From: Cordilura impudica
Lineage: Eukaryota > Arthropoda > Insecta > Diptera > Scathophagidae
Assembly: GCA_963682025.1 (NCBI GenBank)
Contig: OY821521.1
Location: forward strand, 196,613,526 to 196,677,525
Reading direction: 5' to 3'
DNA: 64,000 nucleotides
Part shown: piece by piece, positions 21,468 to 32,484 of the stretch
How positions within the stretch are numbered: position 1 is the first letter of the stretch
Layout: each line of letters opens with the position of its first letter
Translations under genes and position numbers: made by a program
The notes under the pieces: generated by a model
Told to the model about the DNA's origin: nothing
What the model saw: the letters and a program-made list of their open reading frames with translations, nothing else
The model's database searches: none

Positions 21468-24198
21468 TTATATGGATGGGAAGGTTTTTTTTGTAGAGAC
21501 TGCACGCTGACGTTTAAATTCGCCGTATGTCGGTACTGCTGTACGTTTATGTCCGGTTGGAGTAGGAGCTATAAAATTTTTTTAAATTATGTTTTTATAA
21601 TTGTTTATATTTGCGTTATAGTTATTTCATTATTTATAAAAAATTTATTTATTTATTTAGTACTACTTTAAATATTATTTATTCTCGTTATTTTATTTAT
21701 TTTAATTAAAAACGTTAAAAAACGTATATGGGTTGGACTGCTTAACAAACAAAAATCAAGTTATTAAGAATTAAACAATTTAAGTTTAGTGATAACTACA
21801 CCTTTTTCAGTTGTATTTCAGAAAATATTAATTGATTTTCAGAAATTATCAATTGTACTACAGGAAACAAATTGATTTTCAGAAAGTATGAATTGAATAT
21901 CAAAAAACAAATTGATTTTCAGATATTATCAAATATATTTCAGAAATAAGCAAATATAATTGAGAAAATATGAATTGAATATCAGAAAAACAGTCTGAAC
22001 GCTACAGAAAATCATTTTTTAAGTAATACATTTGTAACATTTGTAAACTTGTTATTTTTTCAAAATCCTTCTAAAATCCGGTGACACGATGCAGCCAAAA
22101 CTACATTCACGATTCCAGTTCGGATTGTTTATTGTAGCCTTCATTCCATCTATTTTATTTTGAACATAAAAAATAAGTCCAAATGCTGGTATCACTGATT
22201 ATTAACAACTCTTTTCGGTATTGTTGGGAAAACAAGTTTGTTATATTGAAAATCAATTGATATTTTCTGAAATACAGTTTCTGGAATACAGTTAAATTTA
22301 CTAATAAAAAAATAAATGTTTTCTGATATATAGATATTTGATAATTTGTACAAATCAATTTGTTTTCTGAAATTTAAATCATACTTTCTGAAAAGCAATT
22401 GGTTTCTGTTCAAAAAAAAAAAAAAAAATACGTCGATCAACTTATATGCATTCTTTGGATATCCCGTTGCATGATCAATAACTTTATCAGATAAATATTA
22501 AAATGTTAAAGCCAATATATTTTTAAATTATATTTTATCGTTGAACACTAGCTAGTGAAGAAAACTTTACCAAAAAAATAAAAAAATCAATATAGATTGT
22601 TTTAAAACTAAAAGATATCGCCATATAGCATCACTACACTACACCAAATAGTATACGAAATGTTGAGTTTTAGTGGTAATATTAAAATAATATCACGATC
22701 CAAATAGTATCACCTTATTAAAATTATAGAATTCAGAAATGTTGCAAGCATTACTTTATAATTGATTCTTCATTTTGTAGTGTCATGTGTAAACAAAGAA
22801 ATTTATAAAACTGGAGCTTTAGAAAACTCAATAGTATCAGCAGGTTTCAGTTCAAAATATGAGGATTGACATATATCTAAACATGTTTATTCTGCTAGGC
22901 ATGTAGTACTTCAAACGAAAAAGAAGTACAATGTAACAAACAATTGATGAAAATAATTTCAACGAAGATATAGAATATTTGTACGAAGAACCAGAATAAA
23001 CATTTATTTTTTATGCTTTCAATGCTTGTTTTATTTAGATTTTATTTAAAAAAAAAATTAAGCACCAAACAGTATCACAAACCAAAAATATCACGAAATT
23101 TCATTGGGTTTTAGTGATACTGATACTATTTGGCGATATCCGTTACTAAAATTTTTTTAAAATTTTTGCATAATATAATAAATGAACTCTCACCTTTCAT
23201 ATATTTAGAAACATAACTTGGTCGTTTTACGTAATGAGGCTCCTCATGTGGCTCTTCATGATCTTCGGGGCTAATATATTGTAAACATATTTTAGTCATA
23301 TTAATTAAAAAAAAAAAAAAAAAAAAAATCATAAAGCGAGTACTCACTCTGAGTTAGCAGTATGTTTGAGAAGAGATATATATTTTTGAGTACCTTTAAG
23401 GCCGCCCGGTTTATCAAATACCGTCCTGAAAATATTTCTTTTAGAAATATAAAACATTTAAAAATTGATATTAAATTTACTTATAAAGCTTTGGATTGCC
23501 ACCATAGCCGGCTTTTGCTAATTCTGGATCAATTTCCATTATTTCACGCAACTGTTCGAGCGATACTTCGTCATTTTTGTCTGGTATAAGATATTTACGT
23601 ATTTCGGCCAAAGCATATGCCACACGAGCATAACCCTCAGCTGGTGGAGCAATTGTACTTATTTCTATATACATATCTTTGTTTAAATGATTATGACGGG
23701 GATCATCAGAGTTGCGCAACTCTTCTTCCTTGTCCTTATCACGTATTGAAGTGCGTCCCTTAATTGCAATCTTACATCGGGTCTCCTCTTGCAGCCGTCG
23801 TAATGAATTTCCTTTGGGTCCCAATATTTTTCCAATGAAGTTGAAATTGGCAAATTGTTTAACTGGCACAAACACCTTTTGTGTAATTTTCAAAGGCTTT
23901 TGTTTTAAAACATCAGCATATAATTCTCGTCCAGGTATACGTCCTGTATTATAAACCTTTTCATATGCTTTAGGAGACAACGAAAAACCCAAGTTATACT
24001 ATAAGAAAAAAACCCTAACTTTTCAAGATATATGTACATACCCTCGTCTATTAACAAAGAAACCAAAGGAAAGTCGTCTGCTAAACGGGAACGTTCCTTC
24101 TCCAAATCAGTCAAAAAAGCTTGGGTAACTTCTTTTATTTTGGGATGAAATCCATCATTACCATTTCTGTGTTCAACAAGATCTTCTTCGTGTGACAT
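21468..24198 (-). CDS. KH-domain RNA-binding protein, tandem copy 3
   Basis: Exons 24198-24042, 23967-23481, 23425-23348, 23270-23194 and 21568-21468 give 299 aa; all junctions are GT-AG in phases matching copies 1 and 2. Domains: N-terminal helix (residues ~20-50), NTGRIPGRELYADVLKQ, KH with GPKG at 102-105, AYALAEIRKYLIPDKNDE extension, GYGGNPKLYK, acidic segment and basic last exon (KKTFPSI). Relative to copy 1 exon 4 is 15 nt shorter. It is closest to copy 1 in exon 2 and last-exon sequence. The ~1.6 kb last intron contains inverted repeats (21800-22410) and a MITE (22616-23143). The gene looks intact, so three functional paralogues are plausible. Tissue of expression cannot be read from the sequence. 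Confidence 0.88.
21800..22415. repeat. Intronic inverted repeat region
   Basis: Runs of ATTGATTTTCAGAAA-type units (21815-21985) are answered by inverted TTTCTGAAATACAG-type units (22255-22400) in the last intron of KH gene 3. A single short stretch like it is in the matching intron of gene 1 (3415-3545). The RNA could fold into a long hairpin. Confidence 0.5.
22616..23143. mobile_element. MITE in KH gene 3 intron
   Basis: The ends are inverted: ATATCGCCATATAGCATCAC (left) and GATACTATTTGGCGATAT (right). TAGTATCAC motifs are repeated near both ends. There is no coding sequence. Confidence 0.6.
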
Positions 24199-24327
24199 TT
24201 TTAATTTTCACTCAATTGTTCTCAAAAACTCTTTCAACGCTTCAATAATAACACAACCGATTGGTAAACTGTGAATAACGCGTAAACACGAACACGACCT
24301 ACATGCAATATGTCTACCCAGCTTTTT

Positions 24328-24420
24328 ACAAAATGGCCGCTTATTAAAAATTTATATATATACAAAAAAGAATGCCTTATATTGGCATACACAATTCATA
24401 GTGTATGGCGTGTCGTACGA
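24328..24420 (-). promoter_or_regulatory. Conserved upstream block, KH gene 3
   Basis: ACAAAATGGCCGC at 24328-24340, then ACAAAAAAGAATGCCTTATA, GGCATAC and GTCGTACGA. The same order occurs upstream of copies 1 and 2. Confidence 0.5.
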
Positions 24421-24499
24421 CGGCTGATGAAATTTTTTTTTTGAAAAAACTAAAACAAATGTCTTATTCGTTATATAAATTACATCTTTAATACCCATT

Positions 24500-24870
24500 T
24501 TCTCAATAGGCGATTATCTTTTATCCCAACGAGAAACTGTCGATTAAAGAAATTTGGTTTTCTCAATGTCTGGTTTGCTTCCATTTTGTCGCAAAACTAA
24601 CCGGCACTCATCTGCCCATTAATTATTTATCGGACAGATAAATTATTCTCCGAACATTCATATTAATTTTGAGAGGCATTGCCAACAGAAAATAATTCTC
24701 CCAACTTTCATACGTATTTTGAGGGGCATTGCCAACTGAAAATAATGTTTTTGTCGGTACATTGAGAAAACCAAAATTGTTAACCGGCAGTTTATTGCTC
24801 CAATAAATTTATGTCCTGGTTAAGTAACAGGCAGTTTGACGATACATTGAGAAAACCGGCATAAATGTAT
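24500..24870. repeat. Possible MITE
   Basis: A repeated TTGAGAAAACC / GGTTTTCTCAAT motif appears in opposite orientations (24551-24563, 24760-24770, 24846-24857). An internal duplication (GAGRGGCATTGCCAAC at 24671 and 24720) is also present. Exact ends were not fixed. Confidence 0.35.
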
Positions 24871-25359
24871 TACTACAAAATGTAATAATTAAAGTTTCAC
24901 AAAATAATAACCGATATTGGTGCCTATTATGAACAACTTTCGATTGTGGTCGAGTAACTGGCGCACATTCGATAAAAATAGCGCTATTGTGAATTTTACT
25001 CAATTTGATTATTCAAAATAGTATATTTTATCAGATGACACTATAAATAAATATTGTTTCTTTACAAATTTATAAAAAAAAAAAATGGAATTATTTATTA
25101 ATTAACATGACCACGACGGAATTATGGTTTGATGGTTCGTCTGATGAATCAAATATATGTAAAAAGTGCAATATGTAGAACGTACAAAGTGTACATCACA
25201 TATGGCAACTCTTACGAAAGTGAGAATAGTGGAAATTAGAACTATAAATGCAAAAATATTAAGAAATAACGATTGTTTGTTTTTACAGAGTTGTATCTTC
25301 TGAAATTAATACGAAGTAAAAGCTGTATGGTATGAAACCCGATTATTAACCACAATGCG

Positions 25360-25450
25360 CGTAGGCCTGACTTTAGGTGTGTTAAAGCGCTGACCAAAAT
25401 GTGCAAGTACGTGTGTATGTGAAGGTTCAGGGTTCAAACCTCACGGCCGC
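25360..25450 (+). repeat. Possible tRNA-derived SINE segment
   Basis: TTAAAGCGCTGACC resembles a D-arm and GGTTCAGGGTTCAAACC resembles a T-arm with an internal B-box. No closed acceptor stem could be drawn, so this is not called as a tRNA gene. Confidence 0.3.
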
Positions 25451-25871
25451 CCTAAGTACAAAAAATTTCATATAGAAACAATATATTCAATTATAACATA
25501 ATAATTATCACAATGTTCAATAAATCGCTGATGAAGGCTGAAATGCCAGAAACCGGTCCGATTAAGAATACAGTGTAGGTACGAATTTTTGAAATATATG
25601 CTTTCTTCTTCGTTACCATGCACTATTGAAACAAATTTAAAATTTGTATATTATTTGCAATATGTCTGAAAAATGACGTCAAATCTAACATAAATAATTA
25701 TTGCAAAAAAAAAAAAATTGTCAAAAATTGTGTTCGATTGCAAATTTCTTATACAACGAAACTATAAACTATACTTGTTATAAATATTCCAATCTATAGC
25801 TCTAAAGGCCAGTATACACGGCCTTAACTTGACGTCAAATTCATGTATATGTGCATGAAGCTTTTCTCTTA

Positions 25872-26302
25872 AGGCCCAAATAGACTACACAAAATGCATG
25901 CGCAACATCGTGTTTGCGCAACGTGTTGTGTAATGTGTAACGGTGTTTTTCATGTTACCGCAACAGTTGCGCAAAAATCAAATTGATTTGATTTTTTTGG
26001 AATTAATTTTGTGTAGTGTGTAGGCAATTTCCATACAAAATTTCCATTTTTTAAAACATCTCGCGTTGTAAACACAGGCGGAAGAAAAAAAAGGAATAAA
26101 ATAAATAACAATAATAAGAAGAAAAAAATTAAAATTAAAATGTCTGAAGAAAAAAATTTAAATTAATAAGATTAAAATAAATACACAAAAGCCAAACTAG
26201 AATTCTCTGCTTGTGCTGATGAATTTTGTGTAGTGTATATTCAAAAAAGCTGTTGCGCAAACACGATGTTGCGCAAGCATTTTGTGTAGTCTATTTGGGC
26301 CT
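25872..26302. mobile_element. PIF/Harbinger-like MITE with TTA duplication
   Basis: 431 bp. The ends are AGGCCCAAATAGACTACACA and the inverse TGTGTAGTCTATTTGGGCCT, with TTA on both sides. Subterminal GCGCAACATCGTGTTTGCGC is also inverted at the other end. It shares the AGGCC start with the MITE at 16309. Confidence 0.82.
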
Positions 26303-26639
26303 TTACACAATACTGATAGCTCTTCAGTCATTCATTTGGTATTTGATTTTGTGCTGTAAACACCATGTCTTCTATCAGTTCTAACACATTTTTCTTTTCT
26401 TCCGACATTTTTACATCCATTCGCTTATGAGTCACACCAAAAATGAAGCCATGCAGGACGATCAACGATATACACACATCAAAATCGCGCGTAACGAGCA
26501 AAAAAATCTAAAATTTTTGATTTTGCTTCAATCATCATCGGTGTGACACATACAAACACATTTTCACTAATACCATTACAATGCTTGTCATGCATAGGAA
26601 CAAAATTTTTGATAATGTGTAATGGACGCTTAAATACTA

Positions 26640-26838
26640 ATGCGGCCTACACACGAGGCAACCGGTTGAGGCAATGGTTGTATCAACAATGATATGCACG
26701 TAGCAACGGTTGCCTCAACCAACGAAAAATATCAAAACTTTTTGATATTTCTGGCTAATTGAGGCAACCGTTGCTACGTGCGTATCATTGTTGATACAAC
26801 CATTGCTTCAACCGGTTGCCTCGTGTGTAGGCAGCATA
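26640..26838. mobile_element. Near-perfect hairpin MITE
   Basis: About 200 bp, almost wholly palindromic. GCCTACACACGAGGCAACCG is answered by its inverse at 26807-26831, and GCAACGGTTGCCTCAA by 26759-26775. The loop is centred near 26737. There is no coding sequence. Confidence 0.78.
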
Positions 26839-27458
26839 AGGTGTACTAACCAGTACTGACAACAGTGAAAAATCGTTGCCTGCAACAACAATCATTAAGA
26901 GCACTATACACTTGTCAAATTGATCATCAAGCATTATCTTAAAATTTTTTCAAATCTTTGAGATATATTATAACTCTTAATTGAATATCCAACACTTTTC
27001 TCCACTTTAGACCAAACACTTTTGCAACTTGAATACGATTTGTGTTAAGTTTCGAGATATTTTTTAAATATGTTTAAAAAAGTACATTTCTAAAATTAGT
27101 ATATTTTTTTATATGGCTATTCCGTACCTTCCATTTGAAAATAAATAATTTCAATACAAGTAGATACGGATAAAAGTTTAAAAGAGAATTTCAAACAGTT
27201 TCAGAAAGAAAAATTTCATGTGTAAACCGGGACTTAGTGAATCATTTAATCGTTAGTGCAAACAATAGCTGTGGATATATTTTTAACGATCCGACAAAAT
27301 CGCACTACTGTAGTGTGATTCTGTAATTTTAAATGCAAAATATTTTCACTATTTTATGATTTTTATTTATGTATGACGACATTTCAACCTAAAAATGTAA
27401 CTTTTTATCGATTGAATAAACACAAAAATGGTTGTCGTTTAGATAATAACAGCTGACT

Positions 27459-27683
27459 TTAACAATAGCGAATATCGTTTAAAAATTTTCTTAGGTTCTC
27501 TAAAGGTGGTTTCATTCCCGCTAAACATACAAACAATATTTTTAATTCTTGTATTTTATGAATTTGGCCAAGCTTACCACAAAAATGACAAGATATGGGT
27601 TTCAACAGTTGACTGTTGTCTTCCTCCCTGGTAAGATCGCTTGAAATAACACCATGAATATCTCTCAAAAAGAACAATGACAC
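27459..27683 (-). other. Small unrecognised frame in the 3.7 kb element
   Basis: A 74-aa minus frame contains PISCHFCGKLGQIHK, a C-x-x-C arrangement that could be part of a zinc-binding motif. Acidic serine-rich pieces (DELDSFVSSDDEIYDMI at ~27860-27905) lie in another frame upstream. Both may be remnants of the gene carried by the long-TIR element. No family was recognised. Confidence 0.25.
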
Positions 27684-28589
27684 CTTCCCGACTAATACGC
27701 AAATTCTTCTTAAACTATAAAAATAAGTATATATACATATATTAGAAAAAGGAGTTATTGTACTATGAAATTAAACATACATCAACTTCAGAGCATTCAT
27801 TACGTTCTCCACAAATCATTTCACTCGCAGTTGTGAATTTCTTCCCATGATCATATCATATATTTCATCATCAGATGATACAAATGAATCTAACTCATCT
27901 AAAAAATTTTTTAGCACATAAAAGCGTAGTGATATTTTCTATGTTAATTTATTTTAAACAAAATAAAAATTGAACTTTTTTTCATTTCTTCACACAAATA
28001 CACATTAATAAACAAAACAAATGTCAGCTGTTTTAACGTGCGATTCTCACTCTCTGTATTTTTAAAGTGCGAAAGATGCAACATTTTCCCATATTTCTAG
28101 TGCGACATTTTTAGAAAAGAACACGTTACCCTTTCACAAGGTTGACACTTTTTTTAGAAAAGAACACAATAAAAGAAAAAAAGTGCGAAATGGGAAAAAC
28201 ATGCAACATTTTTTGTCAGAAAAGAAAGTTCTATTTCTATTATTGTATTAAAAAAAGGCACAATAAACATAACTTACGAGTAAATCTATAATACTTACGT
28301 AGTGGAATCCATTTCCAAAATGTTGGAAGCATCTGTCATGACGAAGCATTCATCTTCATCAAACGTTCATAGAACCATAATTCCATGTTAATAAATAATT
28401 ATGTTTTCTTTAATAAATTTGTAAACAATGCTTACTTATAGTGCCAGCTGATAAATATGTACTATTGTGAATAATCCAATTAAGTGAAATTCACAATAGC
28501 GCTATTTTATCGAATGAGCGCCATAATACCAAATGAAAATTCGTTCGATCAATTCGACCACAATCGAAAATTGCTGATAATAGGCAATG

Positions 28590-30410
28590 AATTTAAAAAT
28601 AGTAATTAAATTAATTTTTGCAATGTTTATATACTAAAATGTTCTTACCGAAACAATTGGTTTCGTCCGTCTGTAAAAATATCAAAAATGTATGTTAAAA
28701 TATTTTGTTATCGGTACAAGACTTCCGGATATGAAACGTATAAGCGTATTGCTACATATATGTATGGTGATTTTCCATATAAAAAAGCGAAGTGCACTTT
28801 TTTTTTTGTTTAATTGATGATACAAAATATTGAAACATGACATGGGTGTTTCTACAATTTCAAGAAATTTGGTTACAATTTAAGACAATATTATTGTATG
28901 GATATGAAAATGCACTCAAGCGTTAATTTATTTTCTATAGAAATTGTTTCTCTTAAACACAATGTCGGATTTGATATCACTGATACCCTTCAATCAATGA
29001 ATCATGTATAACATTTCTTTTAAAACAAGTTAATAAAAAAAAGAAAACAGTAATCCTGGGATCATAGAAAGTATACGTATTAAAAAAAAGCGAAACATTT
29101 AAGACAGTCAGTTACGTAAAGTTAATAGAAGCAATCATGTTGATAATTTAATTACCGGCGTTGACCTACACCCCCTTCCCGCCATTAAAACAACCACTAT
29201 TTTATTCTTTATTATACTATATTTGCTTTCATTGAAAATTTTACATACATATTATGTACTTATGCATGTGTGAATAATGATTTAATATAATATTGTGGTT
29301 AAAGCATTATCTATACATACAGTGAAAGTGTGAATACTTACACTTTTTCCCAGTAACGCTAGAAGGATAGACTGGTAGATAATGGCTGCTTCGAATGACA
29401 ACTTTTCTGAAAACGCCCAAATTACATATACGTTATTGATTGGGTAGATATGCTTATTTATGGACAAATGTACATAACGTTTTCGATTTTTTTTAAATAT
29501 AATTTTCTTTTTGTTGAATTATTATTGTTTTTATTATGTTTGTTGTAAATCTAATACTTAAGTTATTTTTCAGTTTTAATTCAATATTTTGGATTACATG
29601 TATTTTTAATGGCTAAAATTTTATTAAAATTTTTTAATATTGTTGTCTAAAGATAAATTGTTTATTAACTTGATTTTTGTTGTTGTTGTTTTAATATTGT
29701 TGTCTAAAGATAAATTCTTTATTTACTTGATTTTTTTTTATGTTGTTGTATGTGAATGTTCAAACAATGTTTTAGAATGCGTTAAAAAGATAAGATGTTT
29801 TTTAATATTATTTTTTAACAAAATACTTTTCAGAAGTTAAGACATTAGAGTTACTTGCATGCAAACCATCCATTGGATTACTAGTTTAAAATGATTTAAA
29901 AAAACGTTTAAAATTTTCATTAATTTTTAAGACGTAGAATAAATTATAAAAACACCAAACTTCCATAACAGAATATTGTTGATCTCATTTTTTTAAAATA
30001 AATATTTAGACTTCTCAAATCTTTTTAGCTAGAATGGCACCACTTAACAATTTGTAAATGATCGAACAGGAAAGTTTTTATGGGAAATTTTGTTAATTTT
30101 TCATCAGGAATCTCAAATCAATGAATTTTGCAAATAACTTTATGTCTGCATAGAATATACATAGTATTTATTTGTTTTTTATTTTATTTTTTGCAAAGGT
30201 TTACAATGATTAATTCAAAATAATTATGTATTTGTTTGTTTTGTGTCTTTGATTAAAAACTTGTTTGAAATATTTTTAATTTTATTAAAATATTCATATA
30301 TTTTTGTTTTGTTGTTGTTGTTTGCACCAGCTTCTTTTAGTTAATAGCATTAACTTGCTGTTTAAAGTTTAAATTAGCTTTAGTTTTGCTTTTTAGTTTT
30401 TGTCTTTTTT
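28590..30410. other. Intergenic, 3' of KH gene 4
   Basis: AT-rich. A tandem duplication of ~65 bp (ATTGTTGTCTAAAGATAAAT) lies at 29638-29750. The remainder down to the KH gene 4 stop codon (30414) is probably 3' UTR or intergenic. No other gene was seen. Confidence 0.5.
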
Positions 30411-30413
30411 TAG

Positions 30414-32430
30414 TTAACGTATTTTTGGATAGGGAGCTGAACGATATCTAACACTTTCACGGGAACGTGATCCACCAGTCTCATAGTGTGATGATGTTGA
30501 AGTTGACGGCCGATAACCAGACGAAGAAGAACGGCCATTACTTGTTTTAGCTAATTTAGAAGAAGAGTGAGTTGTTTGTTTGTTTTTAAGTTTGTTTGCA
30601 GTTTTTTATTTTATTTATTTAGTTTTTGTAGAATATTTAATTTTTTTTTAAATTATATTTTGTTGTTATTATATGTATTGAAATTAAAGTGTTTTTTTTT
30701 TTAATTTAAGGTAGGAGGGGGAAAAAGTGTTTCACATATTTCAGAACAGATAGGTATTGGATTAAAAAAAAAAAAATAAAACAAAAACAAGTGTTAAATT
30801 CGGCTATTCCGAATTTTTAAAATACCCTCCTCCTGGGTATTGTGTTTAAATTAATAACTGGAATTATTTCACTATTTATGATATATTTTATAAACAACAA
30901 ACACTGAATTGTTCACATTTTTTAGAGATATGCCTAAATATTTTAGGGCATATCTTGGCACAATGATACTTGAATTTACCCCATTTTAAATACCAACGTA
31001 CTCGAAATAATGACAAACAATATTATCCTAAATTTACCCAGGAAAATGGTTTATATTGTGAATGAGCGTGATTGCAACAGACAGACGGACATCGCTATAT
31101 CGACTAGAGTTGCCATAAGGATCAAGAATATACAGTGGGTTGCAATAAATTTATTAGAAACCTTTAAAAAAAATCTAAATTTGCCAATTTTGTTTCTTTA
31201 ATAAAATTACGTTTTTTTTTTTGCGAAATTACTATTTGGCGTGATCTTTATCGAAAGATGATAATTTGGTACAAAAGATGCAGTTCGTGTTTTGAAACGG
31301 CCAGCCCAATCACCAGTTCTCAATCTCAAAGAAAATTTATGGGAAATTGTAGATTAAAAAATACGGACACGAAATTACACAAACACGACAGATCTCATAG
31401 AGGCAGTTAATTCAGAGAGGCAAAAATTTCAATGGATATCATCAAGAATTTAATTGACTCCAGTTGAGGCCATATGCTCTTTATATGAACGACGGGAACA
31501 TAGATATTTATAAATGTTTCCATTGTTTTGTCAACAGCATAAAAATTAATACTTTTATTAAATTTTGTTACTTGTTTCTGAAGTCAAGTTTTATGTTAAA
31601 ATTTTTTCTTTTTTAAATAAATAAAACATAAAAATTTTTAAATTAATAAATGATTTAATTTTATGATCCAATTTTTTGGTATTGACCGCATAAGTTTATA
31701 AAAAATATATATTATTAAAAGTTTCCATTGCATTGCCACTCACTGTATACATACTTTTTTTCGATGCGTTACGAACGGAATGACAAACTGATATATTACC
31801 TCTGTATATCGGTGTGGTTAAAAAAATGATAAAATTCTTTCTATCTTTATAATTAAAGTATAACTTTTCATTGGTAACGGATTAGTTTAAAGATAAATTC
31901 AATGATTCAAGCACAAATAATTTTTTGGTTTAATATTAAACAAAAAAATAAAATAAATAAATCATGACACAATACATTAACTACGAATAAAATCATTAGA
32001 AATTTAGCTTTAACACACACCGCTCAAACATTAACCATATATCTTTAGGGGTTACTTCTGAATATTATGTATTAATTGTAAATAAATTATTGTAATTCGT
32101 AAAAATACCTTTTTCAGAAACTTTTTTTTTTAATATTTCATCGATTTATCTTTAAGAACGTTTGCGGTCACAATTTAACGAATTTAAATAATCTTAATTG
32201 TTGTGTTTTTAAGAGTGTTGTTGAATTTTTGTTGTTTTATCACGCGTTTTATTTTACTTTTTCATTTTTCATACAATTTTAGATTTTGTTACATTGATCT
32301 CTGTGGCAGTATTTGAAAATTTTAGACAAATTCCTGTTTTTTTTAAAGCAGTTGCAAAATATATTTTAATACTTCTATTTAAATTCGTTATTAATTGAAG
32401 TTTAAACGTTAAAACGTTTTGCCTTAATTT

Positions 32431-32484
<54 letters not shown>

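Larger units (their letters stand above)
24921..28587. mobile_element. 3.7 kb element with long inverted termini
   Basis: The left terminus (TGCCTATTATGAACAACTTT, then TTCGATTGTGGTCGA, ATAGCGCTATTGTGAATTT) is answered at 28330-28587 by the inverse of the same motifs in the same order. Similarity continues to an ATG at 25109-25150 / 28370-28400 that starts an ELWF reading on both inner edges. The interior includes later MITEs (25872-26302, 26640-26838) and small minus-strand frames. No catalytic domain was recognised, so the class is open. Confidence 0.6.

Noticed and set aside
25400..25440. Functional tRNA gene
   Set aside because: No paired acceptor stem or anticodon loop could be formed.
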